Counted from the first letter of the stretch, positions 1 through 8,889 are shown. The stretch is 64,000 nt of DNA from Dorea sp. 5-2 (GCF_000403455.2 NZ_KE159724.1:76071-140070), one strand, 5' to 3'. Made by a program: numbers and translations. Notes: generated by a model from the letters alone, not told the origin.

Positions 1-123
1 ATTCATTGCATTTTTTGGCAATGAATAACGCGGCCGCACAAACTGGCAGATTTGTCAATAGGAATTTGGAAATTTTTTGATAAAAATATAAAAAATGTAA
101 GCCCCCCTGAAAAGTGGAGGTGA

Positions 124-381
124 AGAAAAATAAGGGAACTCTGGAAACGCAGTGATTTCAAGGGCTGTGAGTTTCCGAGAGTACTCGATGAAAGTGAAGA
201 GGTGGTTAATGTGTGTCAGGCGATTCAGGAAATAAGGAAAGAATCTGAGAAGAAAAAAGCTCAAGAAGTAGCTGGAAACTTGTACAGAATGGGACTTGAT
301 ATTGAAAAGATAGCACAGGCGGTTGGTTATGCTGTGGAAACAGTAAAAGGATGGATTGGGATTGAGGGAAGTACTCCTTAA
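124..381 (+). pseudogene. 3' remnant of an Rpn-type nuclease/putative transposase gene
   Basis: An open frame of about 85 codons with no start codon or ribosome-binding site, ending in TAA at 379-381. The end of the peptide (VCQAIQEIRKESEKKKAQEV, then a helix-turn-helix-like GLDIEKIAQAVGYAVETVKGWI) resembles the C-terminal tail of Rpn-family recombination-promoting nucleases: a charged helix followed by a small HTH. The nuclease domain is absent, so this is read as a decayed fragment. Family assignment is inference from the tail only. Confidence 0.45.
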
Positions 382-441
382 GTTAAGACATTTTTCCTGT
401 TAGCAGGAATAGAAGTAGTTCATTGAGAGAGGCTGATATTA

Positions 442-1437
442 ATGTACATTAAGAATAGAGAAGAATACTGTAAGATTCCGATTTCTGCACTGAACTTTTC
501 TACAAGAACGTTCAATTGTTTAAAGCGCGCTAATATTAGCACGCTTTATTTGCTTATTGAGAATATTGAAAATCTAGAAGAAATCCGCAACATGGGATCA
601 AAGAGTATTGCTGAAATCGATGAACTTCTCCATGTAATAGAGGCAAACGGAATATTACAACTTGATGATTTTAAAGATAAAATGAAAAGATCTGGATTAG
701 CCGTTGGGAAAAGACCATCACTTCCGGAAGAAATATTACGTCGTCCCGCATCAGATTTGGATGTTTCGGTACGGATTTGTAATTGTTTTATCATAGAGCA
801 TATTGAGACAATAGGTCAAGTGTTAGATTTTAGACCATGCAGATATTCTGCACTTGAAGAATATGGGAACCCTTTCGCAGCAACAGCTTCTGGAACAGAT
901 AGATCTTCTTTATAAACTGGGAGAAGACTATTTTAAGCCTGCTCTTATTGAGTCCGAATCGGATGAGGATGCGATGATAGAACATCAATTTGCCGAAAAG
1001 GGATTTGATTTCCCGGTAATTGACAAACTTGTTGAGCAGTTTGCTTTTAAAATTGGACATATGACAGAGTGGTTCAATCTATCTCGTCAAAGCATATATA
1101 ATGTAATTGATAAAAGGTCACCAAAACGAAAATGTAATCTGTTATTGCATGAATGTCGACAGGGTGACTTAAGCTGTATCTTTGTGTATGAAAATGAGAT
1201 TAAGTGCTTCTTCCTTGCGGACTTGCCAGAAAGCTTACAGCAGATGATAATGGATATTAATTTCCACAGATTTTCAGAACGCGAACTTTCGGGCGAAGCG
1301 GATGGAGATATTGTTTATTGCATTAAAAAACCTTATTTTATGCCCAAATATCCTGAAAAATTCAGGATAAATGCACAGCTTAGCGGGCTTTCTGCTGATG
1401 AATATGCAATTTATTTGTCAGGTTATCCCATAGTTGA
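442..1437 (+). pseudogene. RNA polymerase alpha-CTD-like protein, frameshifted and 3'-truncated
   Basis: Starts at ATG 442. The first 70 residues match an alpha-CTD helix-hairpin-helix pattern (IPISALNFSTRTFNCLKRAN ... IRNMGSKSIAEIDELL). A second copy starts near residue 103 (DLDVSVRICNCFIIEHIETI) and is interrupted by a one-base frameshift at about 841. Past an extra A the other frame restores the second hairpin (DILHLKNMGTLSQQQLLEQI). The second frame runs on with no known domain to about 1437, where homology stops at the junction with the next fragment. Such alpha-CTD-like proteins occur near mobile DNA in Clostridia; their function is unknown to me. Two lesions make it a pseudogene, though a sequencing error could explain the frameshift. 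Confidence 0.6.
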
Positions 1438-1455
1438 CTGGCTCGTCTGTCTTTG

Positions 1456-1722
1456 CTATTTATCAATTCTTCGTAACAGAATACTACACATAACAGTAGC
1501 TAAAATAAAAATCAAGAGCAGTGGCAAAAGGCTTTCAAATTTAAAAGCATTTTCCGCCAGTAGTTTATATCCCCATGTAGCCGGAAATAGTTTTCCTATT
1601 GTTTCAAACGTTTTTGGAAGTAGTTCAATAGGAAACATAATTCCAGAAAGCATGGTTGACGGCAAAAAAACAATAATAGAAAAAGAAGCAATAATTATTA
1701 CAAACAGAAAAAGAAAATAGTA
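1456..1722 (-). pseudogene. C-terminal fragment of an ABC-2 type transporter permease
   Basis: Minus-strand open frame of about 88 codons ending at 1456. The peptide contains FLPSTMLSGIMFPIELLPKT and FPATWGYKLL, then a final hydrophobic helix and RRIDK. This is the characteristic last third of ABC-2 (DrrB/YadH-type) permeases. It has no start signal and an in-frame stop just upstream near 1723, so the membrane core is missing. It abuts the truncated alpha-CTD-like gene on one side and tnpB debris on the other. Confidence 0.65.
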
Positions 1723-1734
1723 TCATGTCATGAG

Positions 1735-1884
1735 AAGATTACAAATACCAGGAAAGATTATCTGCATAAGGTTTCCCATGAGATTATCAGCGAAAACCAA
1801 GTGATAGTCTCAGAGAACTTACAGATAAAGAATATGGTAAAGAATCATCATCTGGCAAAATACGCCTGTGGAGATAGTAGGTAA
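1735..1884 (+). pseudogene. tnpB: tnpB (IS200/IS605 OrfB) remnant with internal deletion
   Basis: Fifty codons read KITNTRKDYLHKVSHEIISE, then QVIVSENLQIKNMVKNHHLAK, directly followed by YACGDSR and TAA. The first part is the conserved core around the TnpB RuvC region. The zinc-ribbon segment expected between HLAK and the C-terminus is missing, so there is an internal deletion as well as loss of the 5' end. It cannot make a functional RNA-guided nuclease. Confidence 0.7.
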
Positions 1885-1951
1885 GTGTCCTATGGGTATA
1901 CGAGGTCTATGAAGCAGGAAGCCTATTGGCTTTAGACAATGGGTAGTTTAC
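1885..1951 (+). mobile_element. IS605-type right end / omega-RNA scaffold-like 3' segment
   Basis: Directly after the tnpB stop, the GAAGCAGGAAGCC segment followed by a short imperfect hairpin and GGGTAGTTTAC matches the right end of IS605-group elements in Clostridia. In intact elements this overlaps the omega-RNA scaffold used by TnpB. No guide function is implied, since the nuclease is destroyed. The element edge lies near 1950, right where the next gene's leader begins. Confidence 0.5.
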
Positions 1952-1968
1952 AGAGAGGAATGGCTGAT

Positions 1969-3276
1969 ATGGATTATTTTAGTATAGGGCTTAATATTTT
2001 TTGCCTGATAGCTCAAGGCATTCTGCACGTTTACTTTTGTGCCAGCCTCACCGGGAAAAAACAGAAGGCATATCATTTTGTCATATACATTTTCATTTTC
2101 TGCATTTTGGACTGGATTGCAAGTAAGTTTTCTTTCCCGTGGATCATGGTGATGGGGATAGAACTGCTTATTTTGTATGGGGTAAACCGTTTTATTCTTT
2201 GCAATCGTCCCTCCGCGTCCTGGGTTGCGGCAATTCTTGCTAATTACATCTCCCAGTTTTCCTTTGGGCTTATCAACTCGGTGGAGGCGGTGATATTTCC
2301 CCATGTGACGACACCCCTGCTTTTGTACGCAATGATCACAGCGGCAACAGCGGTCTCCCTTGCCATAAGTATTGCCTGTTATACAAGCGTAGTAAAATCC
2401 ATATCGCCAGAAGAAATTGGACACATGACAAATATGGGATGCTTATTGTTTCCGGTTCTGTTTTTCTTTACCGCAGAATTGTATATCATGCAGACCTCAT
2501 ATACACAGATTTCCTATGATGTGTCTCCCGCCCTTCTGTTGGAACATACTGCGCTGCTGTTTTTGCAAGCCCTGGGGCTTGGAGCTTTACTCTGTACCTT
2601 GTATGCCTATCGTCATCTATGCCGTAGTTTACAGACCAAAGCAGAAATGCAATCTTTGTCTCAAGCAGTCCGGGCACAGAAAATATATATTGCCGAGGCA
2701 CAAACTCGCTATAAACAGACAAAAGCATTCCGCCACGATATTAAAAATCATCTTTCTGTATTGAGCGCCCTGCTTAACAATAACAAATTTGAAGAGTGCA
2801 AAGCCTATCTGCAAAAGCTTAAAACGGTCTCAACCATGTTGTCATTTCCTTGTCAGACGGGTAATTCAGTGGTGGATATTTTGCTGGGAGAAAAGTTAAA
2901 GATGGCAAAAGCAGATGGGATCGCGGTTGAGGTTTCCTTGCTCCTTCCAAACCCTTGCGGAATAGATGATTTTGATTTATGTGTGATTTTTGCTAATGCT
3001 TTGGATAATGCGATCAGTGCGTGTCAAGCCATTGAGGGAGTAAGGTCGATCCGCATCAGCGGAGAGCGGCAGGGCGACTTCTATATGCTGGCATTTGAAA
3101 ATACCTGTTCAGATAATCCGCTGCCGCCAACAGGCACCGGTCTTTCCAATATCAAAGCTGTAACAGAGAAATATCACGGTGTGATGCTGACAGAGAAAAT
3201 TGAACGGCGGTTCTCTTTGAACGTGTTGCTGAACATTTCAATACATCCAGAGAGCATTTCAATACAAAAGCCTTGA
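1969..3276 (+). CDS. GHKL-family sensor histidine kinase (AgrC/NatK-like), orphan
   Basis: A 435-residue membrane sensor kinase. The N-terminal half has about six hydrophobic helices, followed by a coiled dimerisation helix, the phosphoacceptor segment FRHDIKNHLSVLSALL, an N-box NALDNAISAC and a G-box GTGLSNI. This is the GHKL layout of AgrC-type quorum and peptide sensors, which normally signal to a LytTR response regulator. No regulator gene is adjacent; the DNA upstream is transposon debris, so the partner was probably lost. I prefer ATG 1969 (10 bases after GAGAGG) over ATG 1960, which is too close to the ribosome-binding site. The ligand is unknown. Confidence 0.8.
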   Translation: MDYFSIGLNIFCLIAQGILHVYFCASLTGKKQKAYHFVIYIFIFCILDWIASKFSFPWIMVMGIELLILYGVNRFILCNRPSASWVAAILANYISQFSFGLINSVEAVIFPHVTTPLLLYAMITAATAVSLAISIACYTSVVKSISPEEIGHMTNMGCLLFPVLFFFTAELYIMQTSYTQISYDVSPALLLEHTALLFLQALGLGALLCTLYAYRHLCRSLQTKAEMQSLSQAVRAQKIYIAEAQTRYKQTKAFRHDIKNHLSVLSALLNNNKFEECKAYLQKLKTVSTMLSFPCQTGNSVVDILLGEKLKMAKADGIAVEVSLLLPNPCGIDDFDLCVIFANALDNAISACQAIEGVRSIRISGERQGDFYMLAFENTCSDNPLPPTGTGLSNIKAVTEKYHGVMLTEKIERRFSLNVLLNISIHPESISIQKP

Positions 3277-3348
3277 AATTCCTTTTTTTCGGGGTAAACT
3301 GATAATAGCAATATCAGTTACCTGTCTTGTGGATTGGAGGAATATATT

Positions 3349-3876
3349 ATGCAGTCTATTTCTGGAATTAATTCAGGCGCGGCGAAGCCGTCTGTGCCGA
3401 TTGCTGATGTGGATGAACCGAAAAAAGTCCGGCGGCCCGAAGATGAAACCCGACCGCGCCATCAAAAACCTGTGATGGATGAATATGTTCCGGAGGAAAA
3501 ACCGGAACCAACAGGGCGTTACCGGCTGGGCAAAGACGAGGAGGGCAAGCCTAAAATCTATTTCGATGCCCCAGAGCGGGCAGAGGATGCCCCAGATGCT
3601 TCCGATGCCTCTGGTCGGGACAAAAGTGCAGAAGGGCCGGAAAGAAGCGGCTCTGACAAAGAGGGGCAAAGCTGCACCTGCAATACCGATAAGGTTGACC
3701 GTGAGATTGAAAAACTAAAAAAGCAGAAACAAGAGCTGGAGCAGCAGATCAACAGGGAAACAGATGAAAGCAAAATAGAGGATTTGAAAGCAAAATTGGC
3801 ACAGATAGAAAGAGAATTGAGCCAAAAGGACAACGACACATATAGGCGTCAGCACGCTGTATATACATACGCTTAA
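3349..3876 (+). CDS. hypothetical charged coiled-coil protein
   Basis: A 175-residue soluble protein with no recognised catalytic domain. The first two thirds are low-complexity, rich in Pro, Glu, Lys and Asp. The last 60 residues (VDREIEKLKKQKQELEQQIN onward) form a clear heptad-repeat coiled coil. The start at ATG 3349 follows GGAGG at 3336-3340. An 8-bp inverted repeat (AACTGATA/TATCAGTT) lies just upstream at about 3298-3320. Similar proteins are common in Lachnospiraceae, but I know no function. A terminator hairpin follows. Confidence 0.6.
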   Translation: MQSISGINSGAAKPSVPIADVDEPKKVRRPEDETRPRHQKPVMDEYVPEEKPEPTGRYRLGKDEEGKPKIYFDAPERAEDAPDASDASGRDKSAEGPERSGSDKEGQSCTCNTDKVDREIEKLKKQKQELEQQINRETDESKIEDLKAKLAQIERELSQKDNDTYRRQHAVYTYA

Positions 3877-3954
3877 TGTTTGCCGCACGACGGCATTCTC
3901 TACTCAAATATGAAAAAATAGTCGTTTTTTGACGGTTCATACTGTTATGCCCCA

Positions 3955-3991
3955 CGCCCGAATAGTCTTGTACTGTTCGGGCGCTTTCTTA
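3955..3991 (+). terminator. Rho-independent terminator
   Basis: Arms CGCCCGAATAG and CTGTTCGGGCG pair around a 7-base loop and are followed by a T-rich run. It ends the coiled-coil gene. Confidence 0.65.
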
Positions 3992-4095
3992 TTTCCGGAT
4001 CCAGTGACACTGGCTTCGCTGACGTTCCCCGCTCCCCGCCCCCATCTGTTCAGGTCCCCAAAATCTGAGCCGCTTTATGAACATTCTGTAAATGA

Positions 4096-4273
4096 AATCG
4101 CTAATCCCCCAGCTATGCTGGGGAGAATAGAGTAAGTTGTGACGAAGAGGATATTATAAAAAAGCCTCCTATGTTAAAATGAGAAAGGTGTCGCAAGCCA
4201 ATCTCAAGAATAGGAGGCGGTCCAAATGGACAGTAAAAGTTTATCACACACGAAATGGAAATGCCAGTACCAT
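4096..4273 (+). mobile_element. tnpA: IS200-type element remnant with tnpA start
   Basis: A subterminal hairpin CCCCAGC-TAT-GCTGGGG (4107-4123) sits about 100 bases before ATG 4226, preceded by AGGAGG. The first 16 codons (MDSKSLSHTKWKCQYH) match the N-terminus of IS200 TnpA transposases. Homology stops at 4273, before the HUH and Tyr catalytic parts. The frame continues to 4501 only as meaningless sequence antisense to the next gene. This is a left-end fossil of an IS200 element. Confidence 0.7.
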
Positions 4274-4369
4274 AATAATACGATGCTGAAACAGCCAGTC
4301 CGTAAATTTGGGGGCTGGCTGTTTCTGTATCCGTGCGGTTTGTTTTTCTGCTTATCGGGATGGTGTGAT

Positions 4370-5962
4370 TTACACAACAGCTTCTACAATGATCTTATCA
4401 CCAAACCGGATCTCTTGGATACCGGTTTTTTTGTTCTTATTAAAGTTAAAACTGATCATATAACCCTTGTCCTTATGATAATATTCCAGGTAATCAGTTA
4501 ACTGTGCCTCCCCCCTTGCGTTGTATTCGGTACCATACCATTTTTTTAGTTCAATAATGAATTGCTCCCCAAGATAATCTACGATAACATCGGTTCGCCG
4601 TGCATCTCTTGTCTGTGCCTCGATATAATAATTCCCTGTACCATTGATGATGGGCCTCAAAAACATCAGGAAGATTTTCCTGCCGTGGTTTTCAATGAAC
4701 TTATCATCATTGTCACTGTAAATGTCATTGAAATATTCTACAAATTTTTTCAGAGTCATATCCATGTCAAGCCGGCCGTCATGAATGAAGTAACTTTTAT
4801 CCCGCTGTGCCAGGGCGCCGATTTTGCTTGAAAGCTCCTCTTCTGAAAGAAAATAATTATAAAGACGCATTTCAAAGATGCGGTTTGCGATCTGTACTTT
4901 TCCGTTCTTATTGACCGCATATCCGAACATATGGGAAAGATTGATTTCCTTAGTGTCCGGGTTATATGAGAATTCCTTTCCCTGGAATAAAATAGCCTGA
5001 AACATCTGTTTCATTGACGGATATTCTTCAAGATGCCGGATCATGCTTTCGAACAATGGGACGGAATTGACTAAGAGCCTTTTTACGGCTTTCTCGATTC
5101 CGGCTTTCCCCCATGCGTCTGCCGGATTTTCACATTCATTGCCCGGAATAAGTTTTTCATCGATAAATTTGCATATTGAAGAGACCAGAACGGGATATCC
5201 GGCGGTATACTGATATATTTCTTCTGCCATAAGAGGAACGTTCATTCCCGTATGGCGGTCAGCCTCATATTCCTCCAGCATGGACATGATCTGTGCGGGT
5301 GAAAAACTCATATCCATATCAAAGTCAGCGGCAATATTCCAGGGACTATTGTATAGATGCTCCGTCTCGGGACGCAATTTTAATTTCAGGTTCTTAATGT
5401 CATATACGCCCGCAAGGATCACCGAATGGAAGATCGGCGTATTCTCACGTTCCAGATAATATCCGCGAAGCTGTGCCAGGAAATCAATAAATACCTGGTT
5501 ATTGCTTGCGCTGTCAACTTCATCGATCATCAGCACGACAGGGCGCGGACTGATCTTGCACATATCGCTTAAGCAGCCAAATAATTCGATCATGCCTGTG
5601 CTTGGAGCATCGATTTTTAAAGCCGATAACCGCTCTTCCAATTTCTCAGTATCTTCTGACGGGATCATACGGAGGGCTGCGGACAGACTTTGGGCGAAGG
5701 CTCTTGAAAATGCGGTTTCGTTTTCAAAGTTGGAGGTTGCAAGCTTTTGAAAATCCAGTGAAAAAATTATATAGTCTTTTTCTAAATACTTAGCCAGAGC
5801 CTTAAGCGTTGTGGTTTTTCCGTATTGACGCCCCCGGTTGATGATGAAATACTCCTCATTGTCAACATAAGTTTCTTTTATGATCTTCAATCTGTCGTCA
5901 AGTCTTACCATGTAGTGTTTTTGCGGATTACAGAAACCAGTGATGTTAAATCTGCGTGCCAT
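4370..5962 (-). CDS. AAA ATPase with C-terminal PD-(D/E)XK-like nuclease domain
   Basis: A 530-residue protein. The N-terminus holds a P-loop (NRGRQYGKTTTLKAL, residues about 43-57) and a Walker B strand (VVLMIDEVD, about residue 145). The C-terminal 100 residues contain TDVIVDYLGEQFIIELKKW, the D...ExK core expected of a PD-(D/E)XK fold. This is the common Clostridia and Bacteroidetes family of paired AAA plus DUF1703-like nuclease proteins. Their biological role is not established; mobile-element or defence roles have been suggested. Start at 5962 follows GGAGGG; an in-frame upstream extension lacks a ribosome-binding site. Transcribed alone, against its neighbours. Confidence 0.75.
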   Translation of the reverse strand: MARRFNITGFCNPQKHYMVRLDDRLKIIKETYVDNEEYFIINRGRQYGKTTTLKALAKYLEKDYIIFSLDFQKLATSNFENETAFSRAFAQSLSAALRMIPSEDTEKLEERLSALKIDAPSTGMIELFGCLSDMCKISPRPVVLMIDEVDSASNNQVFIDFLAQLRGYYLERENTPIFHSVILAGVYDIKNLKLKLRPETEHLYNSPWNIAADFDMDMSFSPAQIMSMLEEYEADRHTGMNVPLMAEEIYQYTAGYPVLVSSICKFIDEKLIPGNECENPADAWGKAGIEKAVKRLLVNSVPLFESMIRHLEEYPSMKQMFQAILFQGKEFSYNPDTKEINLSHMFGYAVNKNGKVQIANRIFEMRLYNYFLSEEELSSKIGALAQRDKSYFIHDGRLDMDMTLKKFVEYFNDIYSDNDDKFIENHGRKIFLMFLRPIINGTGNYYIEAQTRDARRTDVIVDYLGEQFIIELKKWYGTEYNARGEAQLTDYLEYYHKDKGYMISFNFNKNKKTGIQEIRFGDKIIVEAVV

Positions 5963-6186
5963 TCGACTTCCCTCCGTTAAATCTGAACTGTCACTTAAGA
6001 ACTGCAATCTAATTTTAACATCATACATCCGTCTTTGACAAGAGAGGGTTCCCAAATATCAGCAATATCAGCCGTCTCTATATCTTTCCCTAAATCTTTC
6101 CATTATTAGATATTGACTTTCCCGTTATGTGTAAAGTGTATAATCAAAACAAATTCTGGAATCTATGAACAGAACGGAGGGTGCGG

Positions 6187-7029
6187 ATGAAAGGAAAGGT
6201 TGATATACAGGAATTTTACAGCGTACTGGACAGTTTGTATGAGAAGAAAGAGATGGACAAGGCAGAGCCTTATATGCTTGAGGTTCTTTCAAGAGCCGGC
6301 AATCTTGAAGACCTGGAGGGCGTGGTTTCAGTCTGCAATGAACTGGGAGGGCTGTATCGCGCTATGAGGCGCACAGACGAAGCGCTCTGGACTTATGAGA
6401 AGGTGATGGAAGGGCTTGAACAGATGGGCTTGAAGGGAACGCGCAACTATGCGTCGGCGCTGATCAACCTCGGCAACGTACATATTGCCCGGAAGTCTTA
6501 TGAGAAGGCATACGACATCGACCGGCAGGCGCTTGAGATACTGGAAAGGCTTGGAGGCGAGGCATATCAGAGAGCCGCGTTATACAACAATATGAGCGCC
6601 GTCTTGCGGGAGCTTGGCAGGACGAAGGAGGCGCAGGATATGGCGCTTAGGGCAATAGAGATCATAAGAGAACTGCCGGAGTGTATGGGTGAGCTGGCGA
6701 CTTCTTACACGAATCTGGGTCAGGCGCAGGCAAAGGAATACGCCTTTTCCGACGCCAGGCAGAATCTTATGCACGCATTGCAGTTATATGAGAACAGCAG
6801 TGGAGACAGGGATATTCATTATGCGAACGCGGTGTATGCCCTTGGGAATCTGGACGACGCGCAAGGGTACTATGAGAACGCCGAGGAGAGGTATATCCGG
6901 GCGGCGAAGCTGATAGAGCGGGATTTTGGACATACCTGCGATTACGATCAGATCATGGAGGATCTACAGAGAGTCAGAAGGAAGGTGAAGAAGGTTGAAG
7001 GGAATGGAATTATCCCAGAGTTTTTATGA
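6187..7029 (+). CDS. tetratricopeptide-repeat protein
   Basis: A 280-residue soluble protein built of about five TPR units. Examples are ALINLGNVHIARKSYEKAYD, AALYNNMSAVLRELGRTKEA and ATSYTNLGQAQAKEYAFSDA. TPR arrays bind other proteins, so a scaffolding role is likely. The start at ATG 6187 is six bases after GGAGG; an in-frame GTG at 6181 is too close. It overlaps the next gene by 26 bases, so the two are probably co-translated. The upstream region has a TATAAT at about 6139. Confidence 0.8.
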   Translation: MKGKVDIQEFYSVLDSLYEKKEMDKAEPYMLEVLSRAGNLEDLEGVVSVCNELGGLYRAMRRTDEALWTYEKVMEGLEQMGLKGTRNYASALINLGNVHIARKSYEKAYDIDRQALEILERLGGEAYQRAALYNNMSAVLRELGRTKEAQDMALRAIEIIRELPECMGELATSYTNLGQAQAKEYAFSDARQNLMHALQLYENSSGDRDIHYANAVYALGNLDDAQGYYENAEERYIRAAKLIERDFGHTCDYDQIMEDLQRVRRKVKKVEGNGIIPEFL

Positions 7030-7933
7030 ATTCTGTAAGGAGCAATTATTTGCCGGCGGCTTGGAGGAGCTTCGGGGTTATGCCGCGGCAGGGCTGGTCG
7101 GTGAGGGATCGGAATGTTTTGGCTATGATGATGATATATCACAGGACCATGATTTCGGCCCGGATTTCTGTATCTGGATCCCGGAGCGGATCTATCAGGA
7201 GAACGGAGGCAGGCTGGAGGCGGCATACGACGCATTGCCTGAGACATACCGCGGATATCAAAGGAGCAGTTCAAGACAGACGCTTATCAGACGCGGTATC
7301 ATGACGGTCGAGGGATTCTACAGGAAATATACCGGAATCCTGCACATTCCGGCTGACACAAAGGAATGGTTCCAGATTCCGCAAGGTTTCCTTTCCGTTG
7401 CGACAAACGGAGCGGTATTTGAGGATCCATACGGAGAATTTACACGCAGACGGGAATATCTGCTTGCCTATTATCCAGAGGATGTGATCCGGAAAAAGCT
7501 GGCGGCAAAGACGGTAGCCATGGCGCAGGCAGGGCAATACAACTATGTACGCTGCTGTAGGAGAGGGGAATGGGAGAGCGCATATCTGGCAGGCGGAGAG
7601 TTCGTCAGAGCTGCTCTTTCTGTGATCTACCTGCTGAATAAGAAATATATGCCGTTCTATAAATGGGCGTTTCGGGGAGTGGATACGTTGACAGAGCTTC
7701 GGAATGCAGCCGTCGATCTGAAAGCCTTTGTCCGGCTGGAAGATTCATCAAAGAATGCTGTACAGAAAAGAATCCTGATAGAAAGTATATGCAATGAAAT
7801 CGTCTGTGAACTAAGGAAAAAGGGCTATTCTACAAGTAACGGCGATTTCCTTGAACCCCACGGGAATTCTATAATGAGCGGTATCCAGGACGATTGGCTT
7901 CGCAGCCTGCATGTGATGGCAGATTATGGATAG
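7004..7933 (+). CDS. DUF4037-like (nucleotidyltransferase-like) protein
   Basis: A 309-residue protein, second gene of the TPR operon. The N-terminal third carries GLVGEGSECFGYDDDISQDH (residues about 25-44), an acidic G-S-E...D-D-D-I-S-Q-D-H motif. This resembles the metal-binding motif of nucleotidyltransferase-fold proteins and matches my memory of the DUF4037 family. No substrate can be deduced. Start ATG 7004 lies inside the end of the TPR gene; its own ribosome-binding site is weak (GAAGG at about 6991), consistent with translational coupling. Confidence 0.65.
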   Translation: MELSQSFYEFCKEQLFAGGLEELRGYAAAGLVGEGSECFGYDDDISQDHDFGPDFCIWIPERIYQENGGRLEAAYDALPETYRGYQRSSSRQTLIRRGIMTVEGFYRKYTGILHIPADTKEWFQIPQGFLSVATNGAVFEDPYGEFTRRREYLLAYYPEDVIRKKLAAKTVAMAQAGQYNYVRCCRRGEWESAYLAGGEFVRAALSVIYLLNKKYMPFYKWAFRGVDTLTELRNAAVDLKAFVRLEDSSKNAVQKRILIESICNEIVCELRKKGYSTSNGDFLEPHGNSIMSGIQDDWLRSLHVMADYG

Positions 7934-7994
7934 AGTATCCCGATATATGAAAAAAGATCTTACGGCGAAAATGATAGAAAGAGAAGGAAAGAAA

Positions 7995-8597
7995 ATGGCA
8001 GAAAACAGAGAATACAACTCAAAAGACGAATTGATTAATCAGATCATCTCAGAAGAATACCGAATGTTTTCTGAGGTACAGAACATAGGCGGCCGCGCTT
8101 CCTGCCAGGATGATTATGACACGTTTTATATTATGCGGTGCGCCCAGCACAGCATTTTTGCGGAAAATACGCTGAAAAGCTATCTGCAAGACATAGAAGA
8201 CGCACAGAAGGCAGAACGAAACCTGATAACAGAAAAATATTCCTGGATGATGAAAGAAACCGATCCGGTCTGGTTTGAGGAAAAGTTGAGTCCGCATCTG
8301 CCCTGGCTTAGCCCGCGCAAGATGCGTCTGGTGGAAAGTATGACGGTTACTTTCATGAACTGTTATGAGGACGTGAAAAAGCAGTACCCCAATATGCTCG
8401 CCTGGGGACGCGATCCGTATGACAATCAGGGCGGCGCTTCTATCCGGCTGTATTTTTCCGGTGAACTTAAGACATGGTCGGAGGGGACCTTGCTGCTGGC
8501 TTGCCAGGATATCATTTCGCATCTGGAGAAACACGAAAATCCGGTGCGTATGATCTACGAGAAAATCATGGATTTTTACAGCCGCGTACTGATGTAA
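7995..8597 (+). CDS. DUF4125-family protein
   Basis: A 200-residue soluble protein, third gene of the TPR operon. Conserved-looking blocks include DYDTFYIMRCAQHSIF and LAWGRDPYDNQGGASIRLYF. The composition fits the DUF4125 family often found with TPR and DUF4037 genes in Lachnospiraceae. No catalytic role is known to me. I place the start at ATG 7995, after AGAAGGAAAG. An in-frame ATG at 7926, overlapping the previous stop, would add 23 residues and cannot be excluded. Confidence 0.6.
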   Translation: MAENREYNSKDELINQIISEEYRMFSEVQNIGGRASCQDDYDTFYIMRCAQHSIFAENTLKSYLQDIEDAQKAERNLITEKYSWMMKETDPVWFEEKLSPHLPWLSPRKMRLVESMTVTFMNCYEDVKKQYPNMLAWGRDPYDNQGGASIRLYFSGELKTWSEGTLLLACQDIISHLEKHENPVRMIYEKIMDFYSRVLM

Positions 8598-8777
8598 GAA
8601 GGCAGAAGAAGTACGGGGCAGAATTCCCGTTAGGGGAAAGGGGAAAAATCTGTAAAAACAGGAAAAAAAGGGCTGTAAGTTTTTTTAGAGCGCTGGATAG
8701 AAGGTTAACGGGGATTTTCATTATAAAAACTGCACAAAAATGCAGATAAAAATAAGTTGAAATGTACAATATTGACT

Positions 8778-8807
8778 TTGACCGATAGGGAAATGATACC
8801 TTATAAA
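8778..8807 (+). promoter_or_regulatory. candidate MerR-type promoter of the cut microcompartment operon
   Basis: TTGACC at 8778-8783 and TATAAA at 8802-8807 are 18 bp apart; reading ATAAAA gives 19 bp. A long spacer is typical of promoters that MerR-family activators remodel, and a MerR gene closes the shell operon at 21244. A rough dyad lies in the spacer (ATAGGG ... ACCTTAT). About 80 bases separate it from the first shell gene. The link to the regulator is inference. Confidence 0.5.
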
Positions 8808-8820
8808 AGGAATAAATAAT

Positions 8821-8860
8821 GTAACTGCCGGATATCAAAGACAATATCAAAGACAGTTAC
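8821..8860 (+). promoter_or_regulatory. 5' leader hairpin with two 12-nt tandem repeats in the loop
   Basis: GTAACTG (8821-8827) pairs perfectly with CAGTTAC (8854-8860). The loop contains ATATCAAAGACA twice in tandem (8832-8843 and 8844-8855). It sits in the untranslated leader of the cut operon, just before two AGGAGG-like sites at 8865 and 8877. No riboswitch class is recognised. Confidence 0.45.
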
Positions 8861-8889
8861 GTTCAGGAGGATTAAGAAAGGAGGAGACA

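Noticed and set aside
4274-4501. Continuation of the IS200 tnpA frame to 4501
   Set aside because: Similarity to TnpA stops at codon 16. The rest is antisense to the AAA/nuclease gene's end and has no family match.
8600-8760. Possible terminator or small RNA after the DUF4125-like gene
   Set aside because: A-rich and G-rich runs with a short CTGTA/ACAG pairing are present, but no stable stem with a T run follows the stop codon.
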